Counted from the stretch's first letter, positions 52,987-62,206 are shown. The stretch is DNA of 64,000 nucleotides from CAYSCW01 sp964449165 (GCA_964449165.1 CAYVAT010000008.1:21271-85270), one strand, 5' to 3'. Translations and numbers: made by a program. Notes: generated by a model not told the origin, from the letters alone.

Positions 52987-53502
52987 ATCCCCTCCTCTTA
53001 CTGTCTGTCTTTTTGGATGCCTATTATATACCCAGTAAAATGTTATTGTAAATATCATGAGTAAAAGATTCTTTATTTCCTAAGGAAAGAGTGAAATCGC
53101 TTAAAAAGTAGTTCTTTTTCTTACGCGTTAAGTAATCTTTACTGCCATTCCTTGGGACTCCTCGGGTGTCGCATCCCCCCTCCTGGTCTTTAGGCTTTTT
53201 TCTAAAAAAGACCGGAATCAGGACAATTGAGCATTAAAGCTGTTGTGGATGAAGAGAAATAAGATCAAACTTTGATTTGTGCGTATCCATACAATTCTTT
53301 GTATAAAAGTGATGTATAGGTCATCACATCTAAGGAAAATTGAATTATGGATCATTTCTTTCTCGGTATGATTGACTTATAGTTTAATCAATGTCGAATC
53401 ATTAATTAATTAATATAGAATAAATATAGAACAAAGACTTGACAAATGGCGATTGATGACTTATATTTTATTGTGTTGAAATCAGACAACAGGAGTTTGA
53501 AA
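52987..53502. other. AT-rich gene-free stretch before the recombinase
   Basis: About 500 bases with TA-rich tracts (ATTAATTAATTAATA at 53401-53415) and a hairpin GGTCTTT/AAAGACC at 53185-53213. No supported gene. It probably holds the divergent promoters of the lipoprotein and recombinase genes. Confidence 0.45.
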
Positions 53503-54429
53503 ATGAATAAAAAGGCCATTGAGAAACGAGTCAAGAGAAGCAAAGCACTATCAATTCCTGGCCTTGTTATGTCTTTCCTCTCTGCTCAAGATGTAAAGGA
53601 AATATCAAAAACAGCTTATCAAAAAGGACTGGAGAGATTCCTTTCCTGGCTTTCTTCAAATAACATCACACAGCCGGACCGAGAGGCAATCGTTAAGTTT
53701 AAATCCTTTCTGATGGAGACTGGATTATCAGCCAATACAGTGAACAGCTATTTAGTTGCTGTAAAACGATTCTTTGCCTTCCTGGAAGGGATAAGAAAAT
53801 ATCCGAATGTCGCCAAAGACGTTAAGGGTCTTAAACAGCCAAAGTCTCATTTACGGGAGGCTTTAACCGCACCTCAAATCAAGGATCTGTTAGATCAAAT
53901 TGATACTACCACAATTCAAGGAAAGAGAGACTTTGCAATAATTAACCTCATGGCTAGAACTGGCCTAAGAACCATTGAGGTAGTTAGGGCAAACGTGGAG
54001 GACATGAAACAGGAGGGGGAAGAAGCCCTACTGTTTGTCCAGGGCAAAGGTAAGGACTCCAAGGATTTATTTGTTATCCTCACAAAGAAGAGTCTGAATC
54101 CTATCCTGGTTTATTTAAAAGCAAGGGGAAAAGCAAAGCCTGAAGAACCTTTGTTTGTCTCACTTTCAGACCGGAATGGTGGAGAAAGGCTTACCACCAA
54201 AACTATAAGACAGTTGGTTAAAGATAATTTGAGAAAGATAAACATCGACAATAAGAAACTCTCTGCCCATTCGCTGAGACATTTCTTTGCCACCCAATCC
54301 TTGAGATCAGGAGCGCCGCTTTTGCAGGTAAAAGAGGCCATGAGACATGCTTCGGTTGAGACAACTCAGAAGTATTTACATAACCTTGACCGAATCGAAA
54401 ACGGTGCTGAAAGGTACATAGATTTTTAA
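53503..54429 (+). CDS. Tyrosine recombinase, XerC/D-like
   Basis: Site-specific recombinase with an N-terminal SAM-like domain (residues 20-100) and a catalytic domain. Catalytic residues: R156 (ARTGLRTIEV), K in GKGKDSK, H256 and R259 (AHSLRH), H282 (RHASVE), and Y291 (TTQKYLHNL). 308 residues from ATG 53503, chosen because AGGAG lies seven bases before it. An ATG at 53446 is in frame but has no ribosome site. It is a second recombinase in the element, so dimer resolution or inversion is possible. It is not next to either repeat. Confidence 0.88.
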   Translation: MNKKAIEKRVKRSKALSIPGLVMSFLSAQDVKEISKTAYQKGLERFLSWLSSNNITQPDREAIVKFKSFLMETGLSANTVNSYLVAVKRFFAFLEGIRKYPNVAKDVKGLKQPKSHLREALTAPQIKDLLDQIDTTTIQGKRDFAIINLMARTGLRTIEVVRANVEDMKQEGEEALLFVQGKGKDSKDLFVILTKKSLNPILVYLKARGKAKPEEPLFVSLSDRNGGERLTTKTIRQLVKDNLRKINIDNKKLSAHSLRHFFATQSLRSGAPLLQVKEAMRHASVETTQKYLHNLDRIENGAERYIDF

Positions 54430-54492
54430 GGAGTATTTCCATTAAGCTCCAATATCGGAAATAGAAAAATGGAGGTTAAAGACAAATAAAAG

Positions 54493-54876
54493 ATGAGTAA
54501 AACAAACGATAACACGGGACCCAAAAAGCGTGAGTTTTTCAAGGTAGATAATCCCGAGGCTGAATTGAAAGGAATTTTTGAAGAAGTTGAAAAAATGAGT
54601 ACCCAGGAGATCAAAAGGCGGCTTCCAGGTCAACTCATTAAAAATATTTATGCCTCGCTTCTCTTGCTAGAGAGAGAATTAAGTATTAAACAGGGCAAAA
54701 GACGAGAGAAGGCGGCAGATGTTTTCATCAAATTAAATATGAACCCGAATTTCTGGAAGAATTTGAAACGCTTGGAGGAAATGGCTGCAGAACTCCCGAA
54801 AAAGGAAGAAGAAGACAAAGTTGAATGGCTCGACAAAAAGGACGGCAAAAAGGAGAAAAATAAACAGGTGTCTTGA
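54493..54876 (+). CDS. Unknown 127-residue charged protein
   Basis: Not recognised. Highly charged, helical and probably coiled coil in the centre (KNIYASLLLLERELSIKQGKRREKAADVF), with a Lys-rich tail (KKDGKKEKNKQ). It ends two bases before the PC4-like gene, so it is in one operon with it and the large phage-type protein. Confidence 0.65.
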   Translation: MSKTNDNTGPKKREFFKVDNPEAELKGIFEEVEKMSTQEIKRRLPGQLIKNIYASLLLLERELSIKQGKRREKAADVFIKLNMNPNFWKNLKRLEEMAAELPKKEEEDKVEWLDKKDGKKEKNKQVS

Positions 54877-54877
54877 A

Positions 54878-55156
54878 ATGGAAATAGCGAAATTTGAAAA
54901 GAACTCCTTTGAAGAAGTCCGGGTAGAAATCTCTGAATGGAAGTCCCAGAAGTATATAAACATCAGGGTGTGGGTTAATCCACGCTATGAAAAAGATGGA
55001 ATGGCCAAGCCAACTAAAAAGGGTATCACCTTGAATGTGGAGCTATTGCCTAAGCTTCTGGAAGCTCTAAAAAAGGTTGAAGAAATATTAAGTCAGCCTG
55101 ATGATCACACTCAGATAGAAGAGGAACAAGCAAATGGCAGATCAATCACAGCCTAA
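54878..55156 (+). CDS. PC4-like (p15) ssDNA-binding protein
   Basis: A 92-residue protein that matches the transcriptional-coactivator p15 (PC4) fold in bacterial form: EIAKFEKNSFEEVRVEISEWKSQKYINIRVWV (in part: RVEISEWKSQKYINIRVW) then KPTKKGITLNVELLPKLLEALKK. These proteins bind single-stranded DNA. The open frame extends to 54821, but ATG 54878 gives the family start. It overlaps the large phage-type gene by 23 bases. Confidence 0.78.
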   Translation: MEIAKFEKNSFEEVRVEISEWKSQKYINIRVWVNPRYEKDGMAKPTKKGITLNVELLPKLLEALKKVEEILSQPDDHTQIEEEQANGRSITA

Positions 55157-58100
55157 GAAAAAATTGCCAGATCCCTGGGCAGATTGGGAAAAGAGTAAGG
55201 CTCGCCCTAAGATAGATCCTTGGGCTGGCTTTTTTACCGAAGAAGAGAAAAAAAGGATTCAAGCAGATCCCTGGGCTGGTTTGTTTGCTGAAACTAAAAA
55301 AGAAAAGCCTCAGGTAGATCCCTGGGCTGGTTGGGGAAACTTTGGCCCCACACCAAAGCCCGAATTGAAAGTAGTCTTAGTTCCCGAGGAAGAGGAAGAA
55401 AGAAAAAGACAAATAGCCATAGCCAAAAGGGATAGATTAGGCAGGGACATATTAAAGGGATTATTTGAAACTCTTGGTTTTGCAGAGGCTCCTTATGCCC
55501 TGGCCACGGGCGTAACGGGATGGCTAGGTGGGCTTTTAGCTGTTCCCACCAAAATGATTTATGATGCTTGGAAATCAGGGGGGAGAGACATTTCCTTCAC
55601 ACGGGCAGAAAAGGCCATGGAAGATGTTATGAATTTTATGGCTTATCGACCTGAAACGGAGTTAGGGCAGACATTATCCCAGATCGCAGCTGCACCATTT
55701 TCGGCTTATCTGGATTTAATGGGAAAAGGCGTTGAAAAGATTACTGATGATGAAGAAAAAAAGGCTGCATTGAGAATCATTGGCAACTATGCCCTTCTTT
55801 TGCTTCCAAAATTTGTTAAGGGTGGCAAGGGTTTATTAGCCAAAAGATTAAAAGGAATTGAATCGCTTACCGGAGAAGAAATAAAGGGAATTGCTAAAGA
55901 AGCTCCTGAGCAGATCAAGGAAATATTAAACAAAATTCCTGATGAAATGGATATCTCTGTCAAACCAACAAAGCAAAAATATCCATTCTTTCCCAAAGAT
56001 GCTCCAGGGATTTGGTATGACATTATGGACGCAACAAGCGGTAAGGGAATAAGACCGTTTAAGGATGCTAGGGGTAAGTTTATTGAGTATGAGGAGTATA
56101 AATCAAACGTGCCTAAGCAATTGAGGAAAAAGCAGGGACTTCCTCCTGATGAGGTTGCTGACATGCTGGGACTAGAGGATTCCCAGGCTTTATACCGAGA
56201 GCTTCAAGGAAAGGCGGTATCTGAGGTTGAAATTCCAGAGTGGTATCAGGTCGCTGAGGAGGCCAAACTAACCGCACAAGAGCCGGTTATGAAAGCAGAG
56301 GCAGAGATATTGAGTAAGACAGGAAAACCTCAGGAACAAATAGCCGAGTTCCTTGATAACACATTCATGGATGGAGAAAGGCTAAGAACAGTAGCCAATG
56401 AAGTAGTTACCGGCAAGCGAACCGTAGACTCTGCGGTTAAAGAGATAAATGAGCTTATTGAGGATACAGTAAGGCCAGCTAAAGGAGTTGGCGTTGAGAG
56501 ACCTGAGGGAGCCGTCCGATCTGGCGTGTTAGCCTTTGGTATGGAGTTACCTAAAAGTATCGGCAATATAAGAATTGATAAGATCAACAGTAGCTATGAT
56601 GTAAAAAAGACTCTGGTTGATATAGCAGAAATGGTTAAAACCGAAACAGATGCATATAGAGAACCTGTAACTTGGATTGATAGAGAAAAGTTTGCAAAGG
56701 ACCTAGGCATGACAGTAGATGAGCTCATGAAGAAAAGAGAGGGAGAGGCATTAAACGCCACTGAGATGGAGGCCGCAAGAAGGTTACAGGGCGCCTCAAT
56801 AGTTGAAGTAAACAAGGCGATGAAAGTATACGGAGAAGACCCTTCATATACGAACTTGATTAATTTTCGAGCTGCTACAGAAAGGGCTGGATTGATAGTA
56901 AAAACAGTCAGCCAAGCCAAAACCGAGGCAGCCAGGGCATTAAATATACTTCGGAAAGAATATGAACCTGGGGAGTTTCGTCATCGTGCCATGGAAAGGG
57001 TATTACAGCAACTTGGTGGAGTGGAAAAGAATGTAGAGATATATGAAAAAATGACAACGCTTGATTGGGGCAATCCTGCTGAGATTTCAAAATTCTTGAG
57101 AGATCTTAGTAATCCCAAAATATCAGACATGGTGTTTGAGGTCTGGATAAATGCCCTCCTTTCCGGGATTCCTACTCAGGTGCGCAATATTGCCTCTAAT
57201 ACGCTTAACCTTCTGACAAAGCCAATAGAAAAGGGCGTTGCTGCCACAGTAGAGGCAGCCAGGCGATTAACCGGAGCGCAGCCTAAGGTCTATTTTGGAG
57301 AAGTCCCGTTTGAAGTATTTGGAATATTCAATGGTATTCCAGAAGGTGTCAGAAAGGCTCTATATGCCTGGACAAATGAAATAACCATGGAGGGAGCGTC
57401 GAAACTTGAAGCTAGGCACAGACAAGCCATTCCTGGAAGAATAGGTAAAGTAGTTAGAATTCCTGGACGCGCCTTGATAGCAGCCGATGAGTTTTTTAAG
57501 GCGATTGTCTATACATCTGATATTCACGCCATGGCCTATAGACGTGCTGTTGCCGAAGGACTTAAAGGAAAAGTTCTTATTGATAGAGTCACAGAGCTTG
57601 TTAGGAATCCTGATAGGCCAATGATGGAACATGCCACAGGAGAAATGCTTTATAGGACCTTTCAAAAAGAATTGGGCAAGTGGGGAAAGGCGACTCAGAA
57701 ATTCAGAGAAACCATTGAACCTGTGCGTTGGATCGTGCCTTTCATGAGAGTATCCATAAACATCCCCAAATATGCTTTTGAGAGAACTCCATTCAATCTT
57801 CCAAGGGTGCTGTACAGGGCAGCAAAAGGCCAATATAAAGGTGCTGAGTTTGCCGAAAATGTATCAAGACCATTAATAGGAAGTCTGGTTTCCATTGGGG
57901 TTTTTATTGAGACTATGAAGGGGAATATAACGGGGTCTGGACCAACAGATAGAGAGGAAAGGCAGGCATTATATAGACAAGGATGGACTCCTTATTCAAT
58001 CAAGATCGGAGATAAATATTACTCATATGCAGGAATTGAACCGTTGGCCACTATGTTTGGAGTAACAGCAGATATGGCTGAGGTTTGGCAAGACATTGAA

Positions 58101-58754
58101 GAAGGGGATAGGGATGATCTAGCCTCTAAGTTAATACTGGCTTTCACCGAGAACATCACAAACAAAACTTTTATGAGGGGTGTATCAGAAGCCCTTAACG
58201 CCATATCAGATCCAGAAAGACATGGAGAGCGTTGGTTAAGCACCTTTGCTGGAACTGTTGTTCCCACTGGCGTTGCATACATAGCCAGAGCCATGGATCC
58301 CTATTTCAGAGATGCAAAAAGCACCCTGGATCAGATAAAATCAAGAATCCCTAAATTATCTGAGACCTTGTCGCCCAAGCGTGATTTATGGGGGAGACCA
58401 ATTGAGAGAAAAGGGTCATTCTTTGAAAAGCTGGTTTCTCCTGTTTGGGTTTCCGAGGAAGATATAACCGATGTGGATCAGGAGCTTAAAAGACTTAAAT
58501 ACTTTCCGGGTATGCCACAACGCGAGATTAGAGGGTTCAAGCTAACTCCTGAGGAGTATAATGAATTTTCCGAGATGGCAGGAAAAGCTACATATAATCT
58601 TTTGTCTGAGATCGTTAAATCTGAGGCTTATCAAAGTTTTGATGATGAGGAAAAACTTGACGCATTGAAAAAAGCCATTAATGCTGCCAGAGAAATATCG
58701 AGGTTGCAATTTATGATTTTACATCCTATAAAAGGAGAAAAAGAAGAGAGGTGA
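55134..58754 (+). CDS. Large phage-type protein (LPD38-like), 1206 residues, with DPWA repeats
   Basis: The biggest protein of the element. Residues 13-66 hold four copies of D-P-W-A-(G/D) at 13, 28, 45 and 62. A hydrophobic region near 108-135 (LGFAEAPYALATGVTGWLGG) follows, then a long charged helical region. The C-terminal 400 residues (ITGSGPTDREERQALYRQGW, PYSIKIGDKYYSYAGIEPLATM) resemble the large proteins injected or carried in tailed-phage virions (LPD38-type). No catalytic domain (lysozyme, transglycosylase, protease) was recognised. It overlaps the PC4-like gene. A structural or DNA-delivery role is likely, but the family call is from memory of sequence pattern only. Confidence 0.7.
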   Translation: MADQSQPKKKLPDPWADWEKSKARPKIDPWAGFFTEEEKKRIQADPWAGLFAETKKEKPQVDPWAGWGNFGPTPKPELKVVLVPEEEEERKRQIAIAKRDRLGRDILKGLFETLGFAEAPYALATGVTGWLGGLLAVPTKMIYDAWKSGGRDISFTRAEKAMEDVMNFMAYRPETELGQTLSQIAAAPFSAYLDLMGKGVEKITDDEEKKAALRIIGNYALLLLPKFVKGGKGLLAKRLKGIESLTGEEIKGIAKEAPEQIKEILNKIPDEMDISVKPTKQKYPFFPKDAPGIWYDIMDATSGKGIRPFKDARGKFIEYEEYKSNVPKQLRKKQGLPPDEVADMLGLEDSQALYRELQGKAVSEVEIPEWYQVAEEAKLTAQEPVMKAEAEILSKTGKPQEQIAEFLDNTFMDGERLRTVANEVVTGKRTVDSAVKEINELIEDTVRPAKGVGVERPEGAVRSGVLAFGMELPKSIGNIRIDKINSSYDVKKTLVDIAEMVKTETDAYREPVTWIDREKFAKDLGMTVDELMKKREGEALNATEMEAARRLQGASIVEVNKAMKVYGEDPSYTNLINFRAATERAGLIVKTVSQAKTEAARALNILRKEYEPGEFRHRAMERVLQQLGGVEKNVEIYEKMTTLDWGNPAEISKFLRDLSNPKISDMVFEVWINALLSGIPTQVRNIASNTLNLLTKPIEKGVAATVEAARRLTGAQPKVYFGEVPFEVFGIFNGIPEGVRKALYAWTNEITMEGASKLEARHRQAIPGRIGKVVRIPGRALIAADEFFKAIVYTSDIHAMAYRRAVAEGLKGKVLIDRVTELVRNPDRPMMEHATGEMLYRTFQKELGKWGKATQKFRETIEPVRWIVPFMRVSINIPKYAFERTPFNLPRVLYRAAKGQYKGAEFAENVSRPLIGSLVSIGVFIETMKGNITGSGPTDREERQALYRQGWTPYSIKIGDKYYSYAGIEPLATMFGVTADMAEVWQDIEEGDRDDLASKLILAFTENITNKTFMRGVSEALNAISDPERHGERWLSTFAGTVVPTGVAYIARAMDPYFRDAKSTLDQIKSRIPKLSETLSPKRDLWGRPIERKGSFFEKLVSPVWVSEEDITDVDQELKRLKYFPGMPQREIRGFKLTPEEYNEFSEMAGKATYNLLSEIVKSEAYQSFDDEEKLDALKKAINAAREISRLQFMILHPIKGEKEER

Positions 58755-58757
58755 AGT

Positions 58758-58985
58758 GTGGTTATCAAGAGAGGAAGAAAGAAAGAGACAATTAGGCTCG
58801 GAGATTTAAAGATTTTTACTTTAGATGAGGTGTCAAGGGAATTGGGAGTAACCAAACCAACCCTGAGAAAATATATTAGAGATGGCAAACTTGCAGCTCA
58901 AAAAGTGGGGGGTAGATGGCTTATCTCTGAAGAGGCCATTTCAGAATTTTTTAGAAAACCATATTCAAAAAAGGGTACTAAGTAA
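58758..58985 (+). CDS. Excisionase-fold helix-turn-helix protein
   Basis: A 75-residue DNA-binding protein of the MerR/excisionase (HTH_17) type: FTLDEVSRELGVTKPTLRKYIRDGKLAAQKVGGRWLISEEAI (cited in part: LGVTKPTLRKYIRDGKL). Starts with GTG three bases after the stop of the large protein. Probably a regulator or directionality factor. Confidence 0.8.
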   Translation: MVIKRGRKKETIRLGDLKIFTLDEVSRELGVTKPTLRKYIRDGKLAAQKVGGRWLISEEAISEFFRKPYSKKGTK

Positions 58986-59000
58986 ATCTAAACTACTTAA

Positions 59001-59234
59001 ATGGTAACAAGAGGGATTTCTACAAACATTGAAATCTTGAATCTGAAGCAGATCGCACAACTTCTGGGGGTTTCCCAGGCAACTATAAGAAGATATATGA
59101 ATTGTTACAACATGCCTTATAATCAGATTGCACCCAGAAAGAAGATAACATTTGATAAGGCCCAGGTTTTAAGGTGGTGGTCACAATTTAACCACCCTTA
59201 TACTAAATTTTTAAGGAGGTCTAGAGGGTTATGA
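59001..59234 (+). CDS. Excisionase-fold helix-turn-helix protein, second copy
   Basis: A 77-residue DNA-binding protein with LKQIAQLLGVSQATIRRYM and a wing region (RKKITFDKAQVLRWW). Same fold as the previous gene but low similarity. Overlaps the next gene by four bases (ATGA). Confidence 0.75.
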   Translation: MVTRGISTNIEILNLKQIAQLLGVSQATIRRYMNCYNMPYNQIAPRKKITFDKAQVLRWWSQFNHPYTKFLRRSRGL

Positions 59235-59806
59235 GAGGACAAGAAAAAGAAAAAAGGACAGTCTCCGAAGAGACTGCCCTGGGCGCCGATGATAACATCG
59301 GCATGGTTTTGGCAACCAAAGACAATATAGGTCAAGAAGTTGAGGCTGTCAAGGAACACGGGCTGTGTTTTGGAGGAGAGTTGTCTATTGATGAGATCAG
59401 CCATATCGAAAGAGATGAGGAAACCGGATCATTTCATGTTGCGGTTGAAAACAATGGATGTGAACTGATCCTGTGCCTCAGAAGAGCGCAGCTTATAGAG
59501 CTGATAAAAATGATCGCTGAACAACTGATGAAGGAAGACGATAAACCGTATCCAGTAAACACCGAAAACCGCATGTCAAATGTTTATGTCCTTATGGAGG
59601 ACGAGAGCATTTCAGTAGACATATGTCCTCAACAAGACAATGATGAAAATCCCGACACCATTTTTCCAGCTGCCCTTTCTGTTAAAGACTCGAAAGGCCA
59701 GGAGTTAAGGCTTGCGATAGACCTTGATCAAGCCAGGCTGATCCAAGAAAAACTAGGTGAGTTTGTAGCTATTGACGGTGCTTTTTCCGGAATCAGAAAG
59801 AATTAA
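59231..59806 (+). CDS. Unknown 191-residue acidic protein with two similar halves
   Basis: Not recognised. The two halves share a pattern: a strand pair followed by an amphipathic helix (CLRRAQLIELIKMIAEQL in the first, IDLDQARLIQEKLGEFV in the second). Acidic overall. The small duplicated domain suggests a tandem repeat of an alpha/beta unit. Linked by ATGA to the HTH gene. It ends exactly next to the end of the convergent 171-residue gene. Confidence 0.6.
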   Translation: MRGQEKEKRTVSEETALGADDNIGMVLATKDNIGQEVEAVKEHGLCFGGELSIDEISHIERDEETGSFHVAVENNGCELILCLRRAQLIELIKMIAEQLMKEDDKPYPVNTENRMSNVYVLMEDESISVDICPQQDNDENPDTIFPAALSVKDSKGQELRLAIDLDQARLIQEKLGEFVAIDGAFSGIRKN

Positions 59807-60322
59807 CTACAGCAAAGAACGGTTTGTCTTTTTCAGGGGCCAGGGCTTATTTTGTATGTTGTCAGGTCCTTTAAATAGTCTATTTACCTCCCTTGCTTGC
59901 TTTCGCTCCGCAGGGGTCATCCCATCATAGTCTTTAGCAATCCAATCCCATAGATCCTTGATAATTTCTTTTTCTTGATGATATTCTCTCTGAAGCCTTC
60001 GAGAATGATTATTAAAACCTTCCCCTCTTCTAATTAAATTCTCTATTTCTTCAGCAAGGTTATTGTGACCTCTCTTGCTTGTTATGTTGCCAAAAACATC
60101 CTTGGCTCTCACATATCCTTCTGGATGATCTTCTGGTTCAGTAATTTTTAGATATCCTTTCTTGATTTGTCCACCAATTTTATAAAGCTTCTTGGCTAAA
60201 TCTATTCGGTCAGCTGGATGCTTAACATTTTGCTTTAAATTATAAACAGATTTCCCGGCTCTCTTTTTTTTGTGCTTCTGCATTGTGGTAAATAATTTTA
60301 AGTTTTCTTCTTTAATAGGCAT
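59807..60322 (-). CDS. Unknown 171-residue basic protein
   Basis: Not recognised. Lys/Arg-rich N-terminus (MQKHKKKRAGKSVYNLKQN), a central HPADRIDLAKKLYKIGG segment and a helical C-terminus. It is read divergently from the XRE-type regulator (100-base gap) and its stop abuts the stop of the previous gene. It could be the divergent partner in a lysogeny-like switch (inference). Confidence 0.6.
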   Translation of the reverse strand: MPIKEENLKLFTTMQKHKKKRAGKSVYNLKQNVKHPADRIDLAKKLYKIGGQIKKGYLKITEPEDHPEGYVRAKDVFGNITSKRGHNNLAEEIENLIRRGEGFNNHSRRLQREYHQEKEIIKDLWDWIAKDYDGMTPAERKQAREVNRLFKGPDNIQNKPWPLKKTNRSLL

Positions 60323-60422
60323 AGCCGTCTGTCACAAAAAAGTGGTGATGTATTTCCGCACTAAATATACATAAATTATTAATGGAAGTAAATAGAGACC
60401 CCTTTTAGTGGAGAAAAAGACA

Positions 60423-60623
60423 GTGAACATAAGAATGAAAGAAGCAAGATTCAAGGCCCAGAAAACACAAGTTCAAATTTCCCGATTAACTGGCATCCCT
60501 CAGCCCCAGATTAGCCTTATCGAGCGTGGTTTTTGGAATCCCACTGAAGAAGAAAAAATCAAACTTGCTAATGCTCTAGGGGTTGAAATAGTTTGGCTGT
60601 TTCCTAAAGAAGTGAACAAGTAA
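60423..60623 (+). CDS. XRE-family helix-turn-helix regulator
   Basis: Cro/C1-type DNA-binding protein. The motif runs RFKAQKTQVQISRLTGIPQPQISLIERG (cited in part: QVQISRLTGIPQPQISLIERG up to the recognition helix QPQISLIERG), then a short regulatory tail. GTG 60423, nine bases after GGAG, is preferred over GTG 60408, which overlaps that site. Divergent to the 171-residue gene, so it likely controls the element's main transcript. Confidence 0.82.
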   Translation: MNIRMKEARFKAQKTQVQISRLTGIPQPQISLIERGFWNPTEEEKIKLANALGVEIVWLFPKEVNK

Positions 60624-60659
60624 CGTCCATAATCATAATTAAAATATAGAGAAATTGAA

Positions 60660-60956
60660 ATGGATAATACAAAACAAAAAGCAACTTTCAAACACAAAAA
60701 ATCAGGGGAATCAATAAGAATTTCTGACCTCTACCTTGGTTCATTCCTAAAAGCAAAGGGAGTTATTTTAAAGGGTATCTGTAGACGGGATAAAAAAGTA
60801 GTCTTCCTCTTTGAAGACACTAATGGCAAAATTCAGAGCTTGATAAATGAATATTACAATGATTGTCCAGTACCGGTTTTGCGTTTCCTGGGCGCCCTAA
60901 GAAGTCTTCGGTCTATAATTTTTGATTCTCAATATCCACAAGGGGATGGCCAGTGA
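60660..60956 (+). CDS. DUF5659-like protein
   Basis: A 98-residue protein with the pattern of DUF5659 proteins: ISDLYLGSFLKAKGVILKGI, KVVFLFEDTNGKIQSLINEYYND and FLGALRSLRSII. These are common in phages and mobile elements of anaerobes, with no known function. It overlaps the next gene by four bases (GTGA). Confidence 0.7.
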   Translation: MDNTKQKATFKHKKSGESIRISDLYLGSFLKAKGVILKGICRRDKKVVFLFEDTNGKIQSLINEYYNDCPVPVLRFLGALRSLRSIIFDSQYPQGDGQ

Positions 60957-61765
60957 ATAAAGACGAGGGTTACAAACGGAAAGGTTATGTGCTTGCGTGG
61001 CGCGCGGCTTTTATGGATCATTCCTCATACCCTTATTATCGGGAAAAAAAGGAATTTACAGACTTTGAAGCCCTTTTGGATTTATATTTTCAGATGCATG
61101 GTAAAGATAAGCCTAGGGAGTTTAATGGTGAAGTAATTAGAGTAAAACGAGGGCAACTCTTAACTTCCGAACGGGAGTTAGCCAAAAGATGGGGATGGAG
61201 CAAAACAAAGACCAGCAATTTTTTAAAACGAGTTCAAAATGTAGACCACTGGATCACAAAAGAATCTGACCACCGAAAAACCCTTGTAACTTGGGTAGAT
61301 TATGACAATTGGAATCCACTCGATAAAGAAAAAAAGACCACTGAAAGTGAAGGGAAAAAGACCACTGAAAAACCACTGAAAGACCACCGACCGACCACAT
61401 CTAATAAAAGAATAAGTAAAGATAATAAAAGAAAAAAAGATTCTCTTTGTCTGAAAAACGAGTTTTCAGACGAGTTTTCGGAAGAAGACCTTAAACTCAC
61501 CAATCTCTTCATTGAATTAATGGAAAAGAATCATCCCACCCTGGGAATCCTTGATGGACTTATAAAGGCATGTAAAAGGGATGGACCTCATACTTGCTGG
61601 ATGCTGAGAGAAATAGACAAGAGGACAAACGAGCAAATTGAAAGGGTGATAAGATTTTCTCAAAAGGATAATTACTGGAAAGAGTGGATTCTTGGGATGG
61701 CAGCTCTAAGAAACAAATGGGATGAATTATGGGCAGGAATAGAAAGAGAAGACTCCGGGGGCTAG
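60953..61765 (+). CDS. Phage-type replication protein with winged helix
   Basis: A 270-residue protein. The N-terminal winged helix (RGQLLTSERELAKRWGWSKTKTSNFLKRV, cited in part: SERELAKRWGWSKTKTSNFL) is typical of phage replisome/DnaD-like and RepA-like initiation proteins. A Lys/Thr-rich low-complexity linker lies at about residues 128-165 (KKTTESEGKKTTEKPLKDH), then a helical C-terminus. GTG start overlapping the previous stop. It probably directs element replication or helicase loading (inference). Confidence 0.7.
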   Translation: MNKDEGYKRKGYVLAWRAAFMDHSSYPYYREKKEFTDFEALLDLYFQMHGKDKPREFNGEVIRVKRGQLLTSERELAKRWGWSKTKTSNFLKRVQNVDHWITKESDHRKTLVTWVDYDNWNPLDKEKKTTESEGKKTTEKPLKDHRPTTSNKRISKDNKRKKDSLCLKNEFSDEFSEEDLKLTNLFIELMEKNHPTLGILDGLIKACKRDGPHTCWMLREIDKRTNEQIERVIRFSQKDNYWKEWILGMAALRNKWDELWAGIEREDSGG

Positions 61766-61860
61766 ATAGAAAGAAAGATAAATAAAAATGGAAAATTGTA
61801 GGTTTGAATTTTTTATGAAAGATACGGACCTATCCGCCCTTCTTATAGAAAGTGATAGAC

Positions 61861-62196
61861 ATGTCAAGACGAAGAAAAGGTAAAGGTTTAGAACACGTAG
61901 GCATAGAGCGGCGCACATTGAAAGGAAAGGAATGGCGAGATTTGAGCCCAGCAGCTAAGATTTTTTATTTGCACTTGAAGGCTCGATATAATGGCTCAAA
62001 CAATGGTTCAATCAAGTTACCATACAGTGCCATGAAAGGTGTTCAAGGTTGCTGTAACGATCGCGCAATCTCAAGGGCGATTCAAGAGTTGGAGACTAAA
62101 GGCTGGATTGAGAGAGAAAGAAAAGGAGGTCTGTATCGCTATGAAAATCTGTTCAAATTGACTTTCAAATATGACCTTTATGGATGCGGTTCATGA
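61861..62196 (+). CDS. Winged-helix replication initiator-like protein
   Basis: A 111-residue protein: SPAAKIFYLHLKARYNGSNNGSIKLPY then NDRAISRAIQELETKGWIERERKGG, the pattern of helix-turn-helix domains of plasmid or element replication initiators. GTG 61852 is an alternative start, and no strong ribosome site is visible. It lies next to the candidate iteron cluster. Confidence 0.68.
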   Translation: MSRRRKGKGLEHVGIERRTLKGKEWRDLSPAAKIFYLHLKARYNGSNNGSIKLPYSAMKGVQGCCNDRAISRAIQELETKGWIERERKGGLYRYENLFKLTFKYDLYGCGS

Positions 62197-62206
62197 ATAG
62201 AATCAA

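Noticed and set aside
61788..61880. 31-residue frame between the two winged-helix genes
   Set aside because: Its end overlaps the winged-helix gene in another frame and no ribosome site is visible.
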